From: Pterois miles
Taxonomy: Eukaryota; Chordata; Actinopteri; Perciformes; Scorpaenidae
Assembly: GCA_947000775.1 (NCBI GenBank)
Contig: CAMQGK010000463.1
Span: forward strand, 2,179,001-2,243,000
Reading direction: 5' to 3'
DNA length: 64,000 bases
The first letter of the stretch is position 1. Each line of letters starts with the position of its first letter. Of this stretch, positions 37,711 to 50,159 are shown one piece after another. The translations under genes were made by a program, and so were the position numbers. Under the pieces are notes generated by a model that saw only the letters and a list, made by a program, of their open reading frames with translations, made no database searches and was not told the DNA's origin.

Positions 37711-38921
37711 GAAGGGGACTAGTTTAGAGTTTCTCTCACATCAACAAGCAAGCATGGACTCTTTTGTTTCTAGCATTGGAAAGAGTACATGTTCACAAAT
37801 TTAATGTTTATTCCTCTCCTCCTCTTCCTTTTAAATATGCTTTGTTCTGCACCTCCTCATTCCCCACTCCTCCCTTTCTGACCTATTTCATACTCACTGC
37901 CTGATCTGAGCCATTATACTCCACCTTTTCCATCCTCCTTTTCTCTGTCCTGTCTGCCATTTTGCAATCTCTTTTTTTTTTTTTGCTTCCTTCATCATTA
38001 TTTTTCTTTTTGACACCCTTGATGGTTATTCTTCTCCTTCACATCTGTTTTTTTTTTGTAATCCACTATGTCAGGTTCTTGTTATATTAGTCAGACTGTA
38101 ATTATGAGCAGTCAAGTCAGAAAAACATTCACGTCAGGCTGTAGTTGTAATTCCAAGTCTGTGATTTCGGGACTGTGATATCATCAACTTGGTGAAAAGA
38201 ACTCCAGAAGAGCTAACAATTGTTTTGGCAAAATGGCTGCAAAGCCGCTATCCGTGGCAGTTCCCTTGAAATAAAGTCTAATATTAATACTGATACATCA
38301 GTTCAGTTGATTTAAAAGGAGCTTTAACACTGGTTGGTTGTATCTAGTTTCATCTGATAACAAACAAAAGTAGTAAATGTATTAATTAGTTATTTAAATG
38401 GTTCAAAGCTAGCAGTGGAGGCTAGCAGTGGAGGTTAGCATTTGGGGTGATAAATGAACTAATCATCCTGAGCGAAATCTTATTCAGTTCAAGCTGGTGG
38501 GACGATAGCAGCTCTGTGTGTTTGGTGTCTTGTCACTTGTCCTCAGCAGCATTTTAAAACCGCATTTAAATTTTTTAAGCATGTTAAACACTTAAGAAGC
38601 TTCAAAGCTTCAAGTTGATTTTAAATCCTACTTTTGATAAGACCGGTCAAGTCCGAGGTTGGGTGTTTGGCAGTGGCTGCAGCTGTGCTCTACCTGCAGG
38701 TTGTTTGTTTCTCTGTGTTTTTGGCTTAGACTGCTTTTCTCCGATCTATGTGATGCTGCTGCTTTGGTTGTTGAGCAATATTTTGCAGACCTCAGAAGCT
38801 ATGGATAAGAAACTTACATGTTTGTCGCTGTTGACAGATGCTCGACCACCCATTACTCATTAACACCCTGCAGAGTGCCAGCATTGGATGCAAAGTGGCA
38901 AAGTGGTTCTACAGTTATCTG
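37711..38921. other. No recognisable gene
   Basis: Contains T-rich patches (37970-37985, 38045-38060) and a short direct repeat CTAGCAGTGGAGG twice at 38409-38440. No coding evidence. Confidence 0.4.
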
Positions 38922-39420
38922 TAGAGGTCGACCGATATGTTTTTTTTTTTTTATGGCCGATGCTGATTTATTACAGAATCAAGAATCAGGACAGCCGATG
39001 GCCTATATATGATGCTGGTTTTCATTTTTCCCTCCATCTGATAAATTATAACAGCTTAATAATAGCATTTCTCAACTTCAGTAAAGATTTATTGAACCAC
39101 ACCTATGGTCTGTCTCTCCAATCTACATTTTGTATCTGCACTGCAATGCACTTATATATTTTAAATGAAAATAATGTTTAAACTAAATATCAAATACATG
39201 AAACAGGTAAATAAAAAAAAAAAATAAAATAAAAAAATAAATAAAAAAAGCTAAACTTTGTCAAACTTTTGGATGAAAAAAATAAAGTTTTAGTGCACTA
39301 AACCTTTATCACAGACGCAGAGGAGTTGCTTAGGGTATTTTTTTAATTTAGGGTATGATTCCCACTCCTCTCTGTATTATAGTGTGTACAGTTTAGACTG
39401 AGTGATTAATGACATGAATT
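38922..39420 (-). mobile_element. hAT end, TAGAGGTCGACCGATAT family, reverse copy
   Basis: Starts TAGAGGTCGACCGATATG, and its 39040-39180 segment is the reverse complement of 5121-5233. At 39365-39405 it matches the reverse complement of 4520-4560. It may continue to about 39930, where a second Asn/Ser-poor segment with CTAAATATAGCGACAAAGTC and a CGGCTTAATATG edge is seen, but that part is less sure. Confidence 0.65.
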
Positions 39421-39984
39421 ATGAGGGTCAAACCACTCGTCAAGTGGCCGGACTGGTCCAGGGCTCAGGCTGTGTGAGTGAAATGCAGTGCAACTTTTAG
39501 TGCAATGATTTATTTAAGACAAAGAAAATTTTGCATTTACATCCAGCCAGCGGCGGTTTCGTGCCTACGTGATTCATTTGTTTTGATGTGGAGGGATGAA
39601 CATCTCCTGCTGTTACTGCAGCTAGGAGGGACTGCTGTGCGACCAGGCCCTGGGCCAGATCGGCCGCTTGACTAGCGCATGGCAGAAAAGTTACTAGATT
39701 TGTCACTAGTCGCTTTTTTGAAAAAGATTGGGTGGAGGGGTCTGAAAACTTGCTAAATATAGCGACAAAGTCGCTAAGCTGGCAACCCTGCTGAGGTCTG
39801 CCAGTCGAACGGCAGTTTGATACAAGGGAGGCGGAGTCAGGTGTCCTACAGCAACAACAACACTGGGCTGACCACAGATGTGCCTGCTTGAAAATCGGCT
39901 TAATATGCTTAGACACTGGCCAATGTCGATCATGAAAAAATGTCTAATTATTCTCAGATGGTTAATCATGGTAACCTCACGTCT

Positions 39985-41490
39985 GACCCAGTCACTCTCA
40001 TTAGGTTTTCATAAGGCTCACTCTTGGGACCCTTGCTTTTTCTAGTTTATATTAATAACATTTGTTAGAAGTTTAGATCCTGCAAGAATACATGCAGATG
40101 ACACAGTCATGTACTCCTGTGCCCCCAGTGCAGAGATGGCATTTTCTTGTCTGCAGAGTGACTGACACCCTGCAACATGCCCTTTCAGGTCTTAAATTGC
40201 TGTTAAACTGAAAACCAAAACTATGATTTTCTCTCTTGGAACAAGAGTCCCAGCATTTTCTGTTTATACCCTTGACAGTGTCTCTGTTCAGTCTGTTAGT
40301 TATTATAAATACTTGGGAATTTGGATGGACAAAGGTCTAAATTTTAAATGCCATATTGACCACCAATAAATAAAAATTCACTCTGGGTTTTGTGTACAGG
40401 CTAAAGTCCTATTTTTCCATGGCATCAGGAACACTTTCTGGCCTTTTCCTGACTGAGATTGATTTTGGTGATTCTATTTATAGGTTGCCTCACCGTCCAC
40501 CTTGTCTAAACTTAACCCCCTGTATCAGTCAGCCCTGAGGTATGTTACTAATTCTGGCTTTAGACCCCATTATTGTGCCTCATACAGCATGGTAGGAAGG
40601 CCATCATTCACTTTGTGTAGGTTACAGCATTGGTATATTTTAGTCTATAACATCATCTCTGGCAAATTTTCTAGTTACTTAAAGCAGCAGTAGGCATGAT
40701 TAGAGCAAATATGATTTTAAAAAAGTTATATTTATAAAACGGTCATTATAACCTGGCAGTAGTGCATTCGCCGGGTAATCTGAAACTAATTATGTGCCTC
40801 TGTGTCCTCTGATGCTCCTAATGGCCAACAACTACCAATCAGAGCTGATCCGGCGTCTGCCGTCTAGCTTCCACCTATGAGAACCACCAGCCAATCACTC
40901 ATAAACTCTGATCAAATGGTCAAACTAGGCAGAACAGATCACATATGAATCAATATTCTGTTACTATAATGGCTATTTCTCAACTCAGTTGTTTTCAGGA
41001 ACATCTTGCAGTGTACTGTTTAGCTGTAAAATGAGAAAGTTTGTGATCCGGCAGCCATGTTGAGATCAGTCTAGAAAATACCAAGCACCGCCCACCAACT
41101 GGAGCACAGCCAATAAGAATGCTCTCTCCGTCATTTTGATTAGCCAAAGTGTCTCATCACAGGCTACATTTTTTCAAATCCTGGAAACGGAGCCCTGAGG
41201 AGGTGCAGAAGTCTAGTTTTCTCTCAGAACACTTGAATTACAGTATGCTGAAAGGTTATTATGGAAATTTTGCCCAGTGATGAAAAATTTCTGCCCACTG
41301 ACACTTTATGATTCTCCAAATGGCTTCAGTTTAAATTGCCTTCTGTCAATGTAGAACCTGGCAAAGCCAGCGTGTTTCACTACGGCCCTTGGTCCTGGAA
41401 CGATCTGGAGGCCAACCTTAATCTTGAGACCCCTGTCTCTTTAAACAATTTCATACTTGATGTTTTACGTAGGTCACGTAGGCGTAGTGT
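39985..41490 (+). pseudogene. APE-type LINE reverse transcriptase relic, split by an insertion
   Basis: Broken frames carry LGPLLFLVYINN (about 40027-40062), then HADDTVMYS (from 40091, the Y/FADD catalytic box with His in place of Tyr/Phe), SYYKYLGIWMD, and a tail of the LKPLYQSALR type at 40502-40680. After an inserted repeat (40681-41285) the C-terminal segment resumes at about 41336 with a YGPWSWNDLEANLNLE-type motif, as in L2-like fish LINE ORF2 ends. Many stops and frameshifts. Clade assignment beyond L2/CR1-like is an inference. Confidence 0.75.
40681..41285 (+). mobile_element. Short interspersed repeat inside the LINE relic, copy 1
   Basis: Begins AAAGCAGCAGTAGGCATGAT, with interior AGAGCAAATATGATTTTAAA, GCCATGTTGAGATCAGTCTA and CGGAGCCCTGAGGAGGTGCA. 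The reverse complement of the same sequence is at 61725-62152. Because LINE coding resumes on the far side, this is an insertion and not LINE sequence. Its class is unknown. Confidence 0.7.
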
Positions 41491-41638
41491 AACGTCCCTG
41501 TTCTGTGTTGTCTTTTTGTCTCAATGCCTTCCCGTCTTTCATATTCTCTCCCCTCTTCTGTCATTTTCTCAAAAAGCGTTATGTTTGACTTTGAGCTCTC
41601 TTAGGAGAACAGGTGTGTTCTGTAATAGCTCGCAGCGA

Positions 41639-41640
<2 letters not shown>

Positions 41641-41688
<48 letters not shown>
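41641..41688 (+). repeat. (CA)n microsatellite
   Basis: An uninterrupted CA array at the end of the LINE relic's 3' region. Confidence 0.95.
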
Positions 41689-41690
<2 letters not shown>

Positions 41691-42427
41691 TCTGCATACA
41701 AACACCACAGAGCTCACAGTTCACCTCCAGACAGAGTGCCTTGTGTTTATGGGAAGACTCTCAAAGACAGCTTGGGTATGGTCCAGCACAGCAAAGTAGT
41801 TAAACATTCTGTTCTCATATGAATGAGACGTCTTAAAACTTTTTCTGTCAAGTTGAATAAATATTGTGGCTCACCTTGAGACCTGTGCTCATTAAAGTGT
41901 ACTGGTTTTCTTGACCTGTGGGGACTCAAGTTGAGTCAATTAAGGCTCTCCTCCGTTGGCCCTGGCTCAGTAAGACATACTGTAGTTTACTACTTCTATT
42001 TGGCTTCAAACACAATAAGACAATGTTTTTGAACCTGATGCCTAGGCGACATACTGTTATAGTGCTTTAGTCATCTGGGTACCCATTGTGAACAGGTGCC
42101 AAAACATGGCCTTCAGTTGAACCAAGAGTACAATATAATTGGGTGTAGAAGGTAGTCTGGTTTAACTGTAAAGCCTTTGACAGAGCTTACCTTTTATGCT
42201 TCTTCATTTAAAAACACAGTGACTCCTCAGTCAGACTCAGAGGTTTGTGGGAGGCAGGCTAAATAGAGATGCCATGACAACCACCATCATGTGCTATGAA
42301 GGACAACATCACATGTTTAACTGTGTGTCAAATTTCTAGTTGTAGCTTTTACTGTTTTATATTATCTTACATTGAATATTTTTGGGTTTTGGTTGGAGAA
42401 AACAAGACATATGAAGATGTCACTTTG
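41689..42427. other. No recognisable gene
   Basis: No motif, repeat pair or splice context found. Confidence 0.4.
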
Positions 42428-42970
42428 TAAGGGGTGTAATGATTAATCTTCTACAACGATATATTGTTTTATATTTCTACAATCCAACTACACCGATAGG
42501 TACTTACCAAGTTGTCCCTCATGGGGGACGTATATTAATGTAATATCGATTTGCAAGGTAAATAATCCATTGTATAGATACTAAGAATTTCCACCTTGTA
42601 TTTAAGCACAGCAAACCTTAGATGAATGTATTTTTTAGCACTTTTAATAGTAAAGAAATGTAAAATGATACTCTGGTTGACTCTCTTGTGTATGATGTTA
42701 TCAACAAGCGCCAGCCTTGCCAATGTCACAAAGACAACAACAAAACAAAGCAGGCTGATGGTGTGGAAGAGCCAGACGAGCGAGAGATTCTCAATCTGTA
42801 TCTGAGGTCCAGCATGTGGAAACATTTTGGCTTTTGCAAAAAGGGAGATATCCTTGATAAATGGCTCGCTGTTTGCAGAATATGCAAAGGCCAGATGAAC
42901 ACAATGGCAACACAACTCATCATTCGACGCACTTCTGAGGCGCCAATATTACTGCTCTACCATTTATATT
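42428..42970 (+). mobile_element. Third BED-finger hAT relic, 5' part
   Basis: The left end GGGGTGTAATGATTAATC fits a hAT terminus. The plus frame at 42688-42972 holds a BED finger: Trp-Lys-His-Phe-Gly-Phe, then CRICKGQ (about 42876-42896), then a degraded His region. The finger is better kept than in the 0.2-49 kb family but the usual second-half His motif is scrambled. No RNase-H core follows, so the transposase is truncated. Confidence 0.7.
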
Positions 42971-42971
42971 A

Positions 42972-43190
42972 AAAATGAGAACAGAAGCAGGTGGTTAAAC
43001 CACTGCTCATTCAACCTGAAGAGGAGTTGGCTGTATTTTATTTTTTGGTAAATATTATTGCTCTGCATTTTGCTTTGAAAATGAGAACAGAAGCAGGTGG
43101 TTAAACCACTGTTCATTTAACTTGAATAGAAGTTATTTTATTTTATTTTTTATTAAATACTGCACTGCACTCTTGAGAACTGAAGCAGTG
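42972..43190 (+). repeat. Tandem repeat, unit about 106 bp
   Basis: AAAATGAGAACAGAAGCAGG starts at 42972 and again at 43078, with a diverged third start (TGAGAACTGAAGCAG) at about 43173. It follows the hAT relic and may be its internal repeat. Confidence 0.8.
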
Positions 43191-45256
43191 GGTCCTGAAG
43201 TTGCACTTTTTATTATTTTCAAATAAAAGTTTTATATATTTGCCAATAATTGTTGTGCTAACTTGTTTATATCCATAATTAATTCATCCCTATAAATAAC
43301 TGATACAGTATTTATGTTTTCTGATCTGTTGTTGAGCTGTTGTCAGAGGGTGATTGCAACTTGCTGTTTTCCCTCCATTATTTTACTCGATGAAACTGAG
43401 CGCTGCCAGTATTTTTTCAGATTAATTTAGGGTAATTTTTTAGGCTGCGTACCTGAAAATACATCAAGATAGAAATTAAGTTGAATAAGGGAATTGGTGT
43501 TTAAGTTTACAATAAATTAAACTTGTGCGTTTAAGACTTAATTTTAAATGCAATGTGACACTATTTTTCAACTGTGAAAATATCAGCATTGTTAAAACAT
43601 GATGCTTTGCTAAATCTTTCTTATTCTGGTCTAATGCGGAGGACACTTTCCTCATTTTGGGATAAACAGCAATCACTGACTCATTACCCTGTGAATCTTC
43701 TCGTAGCTCTTTACAGATGCTGGGCCAAGTGCAGATTGTGGCTCCTGTTGTTGCTCAGAGACTGCTGAGAACCCATTTGAAACAGACGGCTGTTTTACTA
43801 AAAGTTGAAATATTTTAACTTCAAGCCCTCTGTGGTGTGAGCTCAACAAAACATGCTAAACTTTAAAGCTTCTGGAGATACGCAACAGTACTTCTTTTGT
43901 ACTGAGGAGAACGGAATAAAACGGAGGTCTCCAGAGACTCCAGTGGAAATGCTGCCTCGCTTCTTCTGGGAACTTTGAAGGAAATGGTTGTCGGAGAAAA
44001 GATTGCTCGTGCCATTGACCGATTATTGCTTACCCCTTAAATTACAGGCTGTAATTAACCACTTACAGTGTGTTGCCATTACCATTACCAGAATGATTAG
44101 CCTCCCTGCTGCAGCTTCACAGTGTTTTATGCCCAATAACAACTATTGATCACAAGACAATTATATATCTTTTGTGTACATTTTAATCAGTAATTACCAC
44201 ATACAGTTATATTCATTTAGTCACCTGTGGTTGGAAATCTATAACATTTAATTTACTCTGTTTTTGTTGTAACTTAATTATGTTTCCAGTCCTGTGTAAT
44301 TATTGGTCTTTTAAAAATAATTAGGGATGTAGACCTGAAAGCATATTCACGTCTGTCAGGGGCTATATAAAGGTGCTGCATTTAACATCTAATGTAAGTC
44401 TTGCATTATGTAATGTTCAGGTGCAAGAATGTCTTCTATTTAAAAAGATGAATACCCAGTCAAGAAACAAGCAGATCTCGTATGAAAAAGTTACATACAC
44501 CATTATCAAAACAACCAATCTACTTTTTTCCTTCATAAGAATCATTAAAGAGGAATATAGTTTAAGCCTGGATGTACTTTCAGTTGTTGCATAATGAGGT
44601 CAAAAACAAAACAAACAAATATATCTGCAGTGGAGGTAGGCAATACTCTCTGTAAAAATGTTTTCTATTTTCCATTAATGTCAGTGCAGACACTGGTTTG
44701 CAATTTATTTCTCCCCCACAGTTTCTGCTGTAAGGTTAGCAGTTCCACGCAATAGAGGGTGAATGAGTGCACCTGCTTTTCTTCTGTTTTTGTCTATTCA
44801 CAATAAAGTACAATACCGTCGATGGTTTCATTAGCTCTCAGTGCATGTGTATATAAAGGAACTGCTAATGATTTCCTTGGTTGCATATGTATCTAAAGGA
44901 ACTGGCGAAGGTTTCCTTGGTTACTGACTTTATACACTAAGTATAGATCTAAAGTTAGATCTCCAACTTGTGCCTTCTGATATTATATTAGAAATATTCG
45001 TGACTGCACCTCATGCGTAACCACAGTAATCATATCACTATAGCAAAGACCATCATCAGGGTTATTGTGGCTCTTATTTATTGAAACTGCTCCTTCACAC
45101 TTCTTGAGGTGTTCTTCAGAGCAGTACATATAGCAGAGCCCAGTACCAAGCTACAGCATAGGCCTAGGCTGCTTCAGAACTACTGCATGATAGCCGTTTG
45201 CTGTGCTTGTGATTTCTTTTGTGGATGTGAATGGGAACAAGTTGGTATTGCTGAGC
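43191..45256. other. Unrecognised DNA with one small tandem repeat
   Basis: At 44842-44922 a 41-base unit with the core TAAAGGAACTG ... TTTCCTTGGTT is duplicated with a few mismatches. Otherwise I see nothing supportable. Confidence 0.45.
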
Positions 45257-46440
45257 TATACTGAACAAAAGTAATGCAACACTTTTGTTATTGCTCCCAT
45301 TTTTTTATGGCTGAAGTCAAAGATCTAAAACTTTTTCTAAGTATACAAAAGGTCTAATTCTCTTAACTATTGTTCATGAATTGGTCTAAATCTGTGTTAT
45401 CCATCCACCTCACAGGTGTGGCATATCAAGATGCTGATCAGACAGCATGATTGTTGCACAGGTGTGCCTTAGACTGGACACAATAAAATTCCACTCTAAA
45501 ATGTGCAGTTTTGTCACACAGCACAACGCCACAGATGTCGCAAGTTTTGAGGGAGCATACAATTGGCATGTTGACTGCAGGAATGTCCACCAGAGCTGCT
45601 GCCTGTGAACTAAATGCTCATTTCTCTACCATAAGTCATCTCCAAAGGCATTTCTGAGAATTTGGCAGTACATCCAACCGGCCTTACAACTGCAGACCAC
45701 ATGTAACCACACCAGCCCAGGACCTCCACATCCAGCATCTTCACCTGCAAGATCGTCTGAGATTAGCCACCCAGACATCTGATGCAACAATCGGTGTCTG
45801 CACAGACTGTCAGAAACCATCTCAGGGAAGCTCAGCTGCATGCTTGTCATCCTCACCGGGGTCTTGACCTGACTGCAGTTTGTCGTTGTAACCGACTTGA
45901 GTGGGCAAACGCTCACCTTCAGTGGCGTCTGGCACTTTGGAGAGGTGTTCTCTTCACATATGGATCCCAGTTTTCACTGTACAGGTCAGATGGCAGACGA
46001 TATGTATGGCGTCGTGGGTGAGCAGTTTGCTGATGTCAACGTTCGAGTGAATCGAGTGGCCCATGGTGGTGGTGGGGTTATGGTATGGGCAGGCCTATGT
46101 TGGTGCATTTTATTGGTATGACGAGCTCCTGAGGCTCATTGTTGTGCCATTCATCCACCGCCATCACCTCAGGTTGCAGCATGATAATGCACGGCCCCAT
46201 GTTGCAAGGATCTGTACACAGTTCCTGGAAGCTGAAAACATCCCAGTTCTTGCATAGCCTGCATACTCAGACATGTCACCCATTGAGCATGTTTGGGATG
46301 ATCTGGATCAGCGAATACGACAGTGTGGTCCAGTTCCTGCCAATATCCAGCAACTTCACACAGCCATTAAAGAGGAGTGGACCAACATTCAACAGGCCAC
46401 CATCAACAGCCTGTTCCACTGTATGTGAAGGAGATGTGTT
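45257..46440 (+). mobile_element. Second Tc1/mariner family, 3' end missing
   Basis: The 5' end is TATACTGAACAAAAGTAATG. Beyond the coding region the matching 3' end (a TGTTCAGTATA-type sequence) is not found by about 46600, so the element is truncated. Its ends and protein differ from the Tc1 copies at 3868 and 10261. Confidence 0.8.
45530..46430 (+). pseudogene. Tc1/mariner transposase pseudogene with lost first Asp
   Basis: The DNA-binding half is broken. The catalytic half starts around 45782 with the pattern RRLEWA..HLQW in altered form and FTYGSQFSLY, where the usual FTDES first Asp is Tyr (codon 45959). It continues with GGGGVMVWAG, the second Asp in HDNARPH (codon 46183) and Glu in MSPIEHVWDDL (codon 46285). 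A TAG near 46255 and at least one frameshift between the first and second acidic positions disrupt it. The last two acidic codons are 34 apart, one less than the usual 35. The protein cannot be active. Confidence 0.85.
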
Positions 46441-47484
46441 GCACTGAGCAATACTGACTGGTTTAGCTGTGTTCCACACACAGATGTAACATCATCATAC
46501 CTGATGTGTTTTATCTAGAGACTCCTGGTCTTTTTATTACCCAGGAAGTGAAAGAACAAGCGAAACCCATTGCTGGTGTAAGTTCATCCCAGCAGGAAAC
46601 AAACAGGCATCATAGCTTCAGAGAGAGACATCGTTTATGCGAGTTTTTGGTGTGTAGTCTTTCTAATTACATTACATTTTCACAATCTTATATTTCAATA
46701 GTTTTACGACAAACCGTGTCTTTCTAGACTTATCTTTTAAATTGAAAAACATCATATGTGTGATTCATGGTTCAATTCAAACAGGATAAAAAAAAAATTG
46801 TCTCTCGTCGTTCATATCTTTTCCAAAATAATGGTGGTCCACCGGAAGGAGGGGGACTTCACCTCTTTAATCTGTAGTGTGCCGCATTCAAATGTACTCA
46901 CACAGTGATGCCTTTGGACAAAAACAGGATGCAGGGGACATCACCAACTCTACAAGGAACTGATGGTTCATTATGTTTTATTGATTCCGCCTATACTGAT
47001 TCATGATCAGCAATGGACAGAAACTTAAACTTTTCTTTTTCCCTCCTGTTTTTGAAGTTGTCTGTCTCCGTCTCCATCTTTGACCAGTAGATGGCAGCCT
47101 GACTACACTCAGCTGTAGTAAAGAGCTGTCCATGGTGCTGAATGGATGCTCTCTCTTCCTCTCTTCATCTCTCTCTCTCATGCTCTGTCTACCTACAGCA
47201 TCTGTCCATATATGTGTTTATCTGTCTATCTCCCATCCTGTCTCCTTGCCTCCTTGCTGTCTGCCTGTCTGTTGAAGAGCAGCAGCAGACGAGTGGTGTC
47301 AAGCAACCCTCTTGTCTAGGTTGAAAACGGCAGTCTTTTTAGGAGCGTATGCTGTTATGTAGACTCCCACCAGTAGATAAAAAAATGTTTTCATAAATAT
47401 ATATAAAATGCCTAAACTAGCCCTATGCACAGAGAGCTACCAGCTTGATGGATGACTCACAGTAATGCTGTGAAATGGCTCAAC

Positions 47485-47486
<2 letters not shown>
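46441..47486. other. No recognisable gene
   Basis: No motif, exon or paired repeat found. A short CT-rich patch lies at 47145-47180. Confidence 0.4.
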
Positions 47487-47559
<73 letters not shown>

Positions 47560-47595
47560 TGCCACTCACTGAAACACATGCAGCACAACACCCGA

Positions 47596-47644
<49 letters not shown>
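47487..47644 (+). repeat. Two (CA)n arrays 38 bp apart
   Basis: Arrays at 47487-47558 and 47597-47644. The open frames on them are artefacts. Confidence 0.95.
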
Positions 47645-47646
<2 letters not shown>

Positions 47647-47984
47647 TGTAAACCCATGTGGCACACACATGCACTGTCACACAGGCTAAGAGTAGAGATG
47701 GTTAACTATCTGTTTAAGGAGGAAGGAGGTTGCCAAGTGGAACTAAATCAGTGTGGATTAACATTGTGGGAGATTAGCAGCAAATCTATTATGAAAACTA
47801 TTTCAAGCCAAAACAAGCACATGTAGCCTATAAATGCTGTAACATGTGGTCAAAGGACCCAAGGGGGCTGTTTAGGGGTGAGGATTAGCTGAAATTCAGT
47901 GTTCATGTAGTACTAGCTTGCAACATGAGAGTATTCTGATCATTTCCATATTGTAAATACAAGAAATGAAAATGTATCTGATAG

Positions 47985-49440
47985 GGATGGGAGAAAAATA
48001 GTTTCACCTAAGTATTGTGAATATTTCTTTTATGATTTTAGAATTGCTTTCTTTTTAATACCAGAATCAATATATTGGCTTCATTTGAGACTATGCAGAG
48101 GTAGAAGGAAGTTACCGCTTTCAATGTTGTAGTCTGAGTAACGTGACGTCGTGTCTGTTCTGTGTCCTTCACCAAGACAAACAGCAAGCAGCAAGCCGAA
48201 ATGACAAAGCGGGAAACGGCGGCGGGTCTGTGTGGATACAACTTGCACTTTCACATGTTAAATCCCACGCTGTAAATGCTACGCACACAGTAAAGTATGG
48301 AAACACTTTTTTCACACATCACTAGACATCATGGCTAAAGCTGCATCCTAACATTATCGTATTGTGGCAATGTGTGGTCAAGCCAGCCGCCGTTCACCTC
48401 TCCGTGGTCAAATCAGCTGACGCCACAACTGTAGAGCACCAATACATTGACATTTATGTTAAATGTGTTGAAACAGCCCCAATGACTGCAGAGCTAGTGA
48501 CGGATGTGAGCGGAAGTATACATGTGACTATGTCCGGTTTTCACAAAAGGAACTATATATACAAAATACTAGATGAAATAACGCTGACAGATTATATTCA
48601 CCAGGAGTTTAAAACATTATGTCTCTTATAAATTAAAAGTGAATACCACTAATTTGTGAGGGAAATGTATTAATAAATAAGGGATGATGTACAGTGAGCC
48701 GGACATTGTTGAAAGAAACCCCGACAGGGCGATGCCCCAATGTGACGTGTAGAGGTCTCTCATCACCCTGAAGGGATTTCTTTTACAACAGTGACCTGCC
48801 AGCTGTTCATTATCCTGCTTATTACACGGCTACTTGTGTAAGAAATCAATAATTTGACACAAAAATGATCCGCCAGAGTCTGACATCAGAACTGCCCCCA
48901 TAGCAAAGATCTGTTATACAAAGCAACAGTCTGCTATGAAGAAGTAACAGACCGCCATGATTGACCAATCAGAATTTAGTATTCAACAAAGCTGTGTAAT
49001 AATACCTGACAATGACTGATATATTTGACTTAAGGATATCTCTGACCACATACCAAGCCCCCAGGAAGAGCGCTGGTCGATCCCAACATGGTCGTAGTGA
49101 CCCAGACCCCGTGACAGAGTCATGCGACCGAGCGCAAATCAGACATGCTCAGTAGAGCCCAATAAGACCCGGAAGACCTTAGAAGATCAGGTACTTTTCC
49201 AGAGGAAAATCAAACCATTTTGGCTTCATGCGCCACTGAGCAACTTTCATAGGAATGAACAGGAACCAAAGTAAAGTAAAAGTGAATGATTCAACTTTTT
49301 CCCGTGGTGTAGTGTTTGAAAAGGTAACAAAAATCGCAGTAAATCACAATATCGAATCATAATACTTAAACGCAATAGATATCGAATCGGCACAACAGTA
49401 TTGAAATAAGCGTATCGTCCCAGTCCAAGTATGTGGAAAC
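47985..49440 (-). mobile_element. BED-hAT relic family, longest copy, reverse
   Basis: The left edge TAGGGATGGGAGAAAAATAG (about 47980) and right edge GTATCGTCCCAGTCC (about 49422-49435) correspond to the two ends of the 27.3 and 35.7 kb copies in reverse. The plus strand holds the degenerate finger region (VKYGNTFF near 48290; GTAGAGCACCAATACATTGA at 48430). A hairpin-forming repeat (48660-49012) interrupts it. No transposase core remains. Confidence 0.65.
48660..49012 (+). mobile_element. Hairpin (fold-back) repeat within the hAT relic
   Basis: The arm at 48679-48722 (GGGATGATGTACAGTGAGCC ...) is an imperfect inverted repeat of the arm at 48773-48832, with CAGTGACCTGCC and TGTTCATTATCC as its outer part. 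The loop contains GACAGGGCGATGCCCC. The right part ends with ATTGACCAATCAGAATTTAG. A partial reverse copy is at 2780-3010. Confidence 0.65.
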
Positions 49441-50009
49441 ATTTAGTAGATTCATTTACGGGTTAAGAAGTTGAATGACTGAGAATTACCTTAAGATGCA
49501 GTACCACTAATGACCACTAGATGCTAGCTTTTAAAAATCCATTAAAACAATGCTAAAATACGATTCTCTTCTTGATGCCGTTCTGTAATGATGATTTGAA
49601 AGAAGAATAACTTTAAGGAGATATTAAGACTAAAGGAACGGCACACGGTGTTTTTGTGATTGGCTCAGTAAAGATGGCAACAAGTGGTAAATCCTCATCT
49701 CCACTCTGAAAAATCTCTCAAACAACGAAAAGAGAAAGGGCACCCTCTCAGTAGCCTTCCTCTGTGTTGTGTGACAGTATGGGGTGACACCTTGTGTGAA
49801 ATACTGCCACAATTGGAGTGACGTGTAATTTGCATTTGCCTCTGAACGCTGCTGCTGCTGCTGCTGTTGGTCGTCTCGGTGGCTCAGCGGGCTAAGTCTC
49901 CACGTCGTGTTTGTAGCATTGTAATCTTGTTAGCGTGATCCTCTGCACATGCCACCAGGGACCGGGGATCAATAACTGGCTCGTGGCTCCGTTTGGGTGA
50001 CACGCACGC

Positions 50010-50012
<3 letters not shown>

Positions 50013-50064
<52 letters not shown>
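50013..50064 (+). repeat. (CA)n microsatellite
   Basis: An uninterrupted CA array. Confidence 0.95.
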
Positions 50065-50066
<2 letters not shown>

Positions 50067-50159
50067 ATAGATAGTATAGGATCTGAGTGGTGTTTGTGAT
50101 GCTTTTTTTTGTTTAACGTCATGTGACCTCAAATTGTAGTGTGCAAATGTTGCTCTGAA

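Noticed and set aside
39497..39916. 139-codon minus-strand frame
   Set aside because: Spans hAT-type repeat sequence; no motif and no start or splice context.
47452..47826. 124-codon frame with Thr-His repeats
   Set aside because: Translation of two CA microsatellites.
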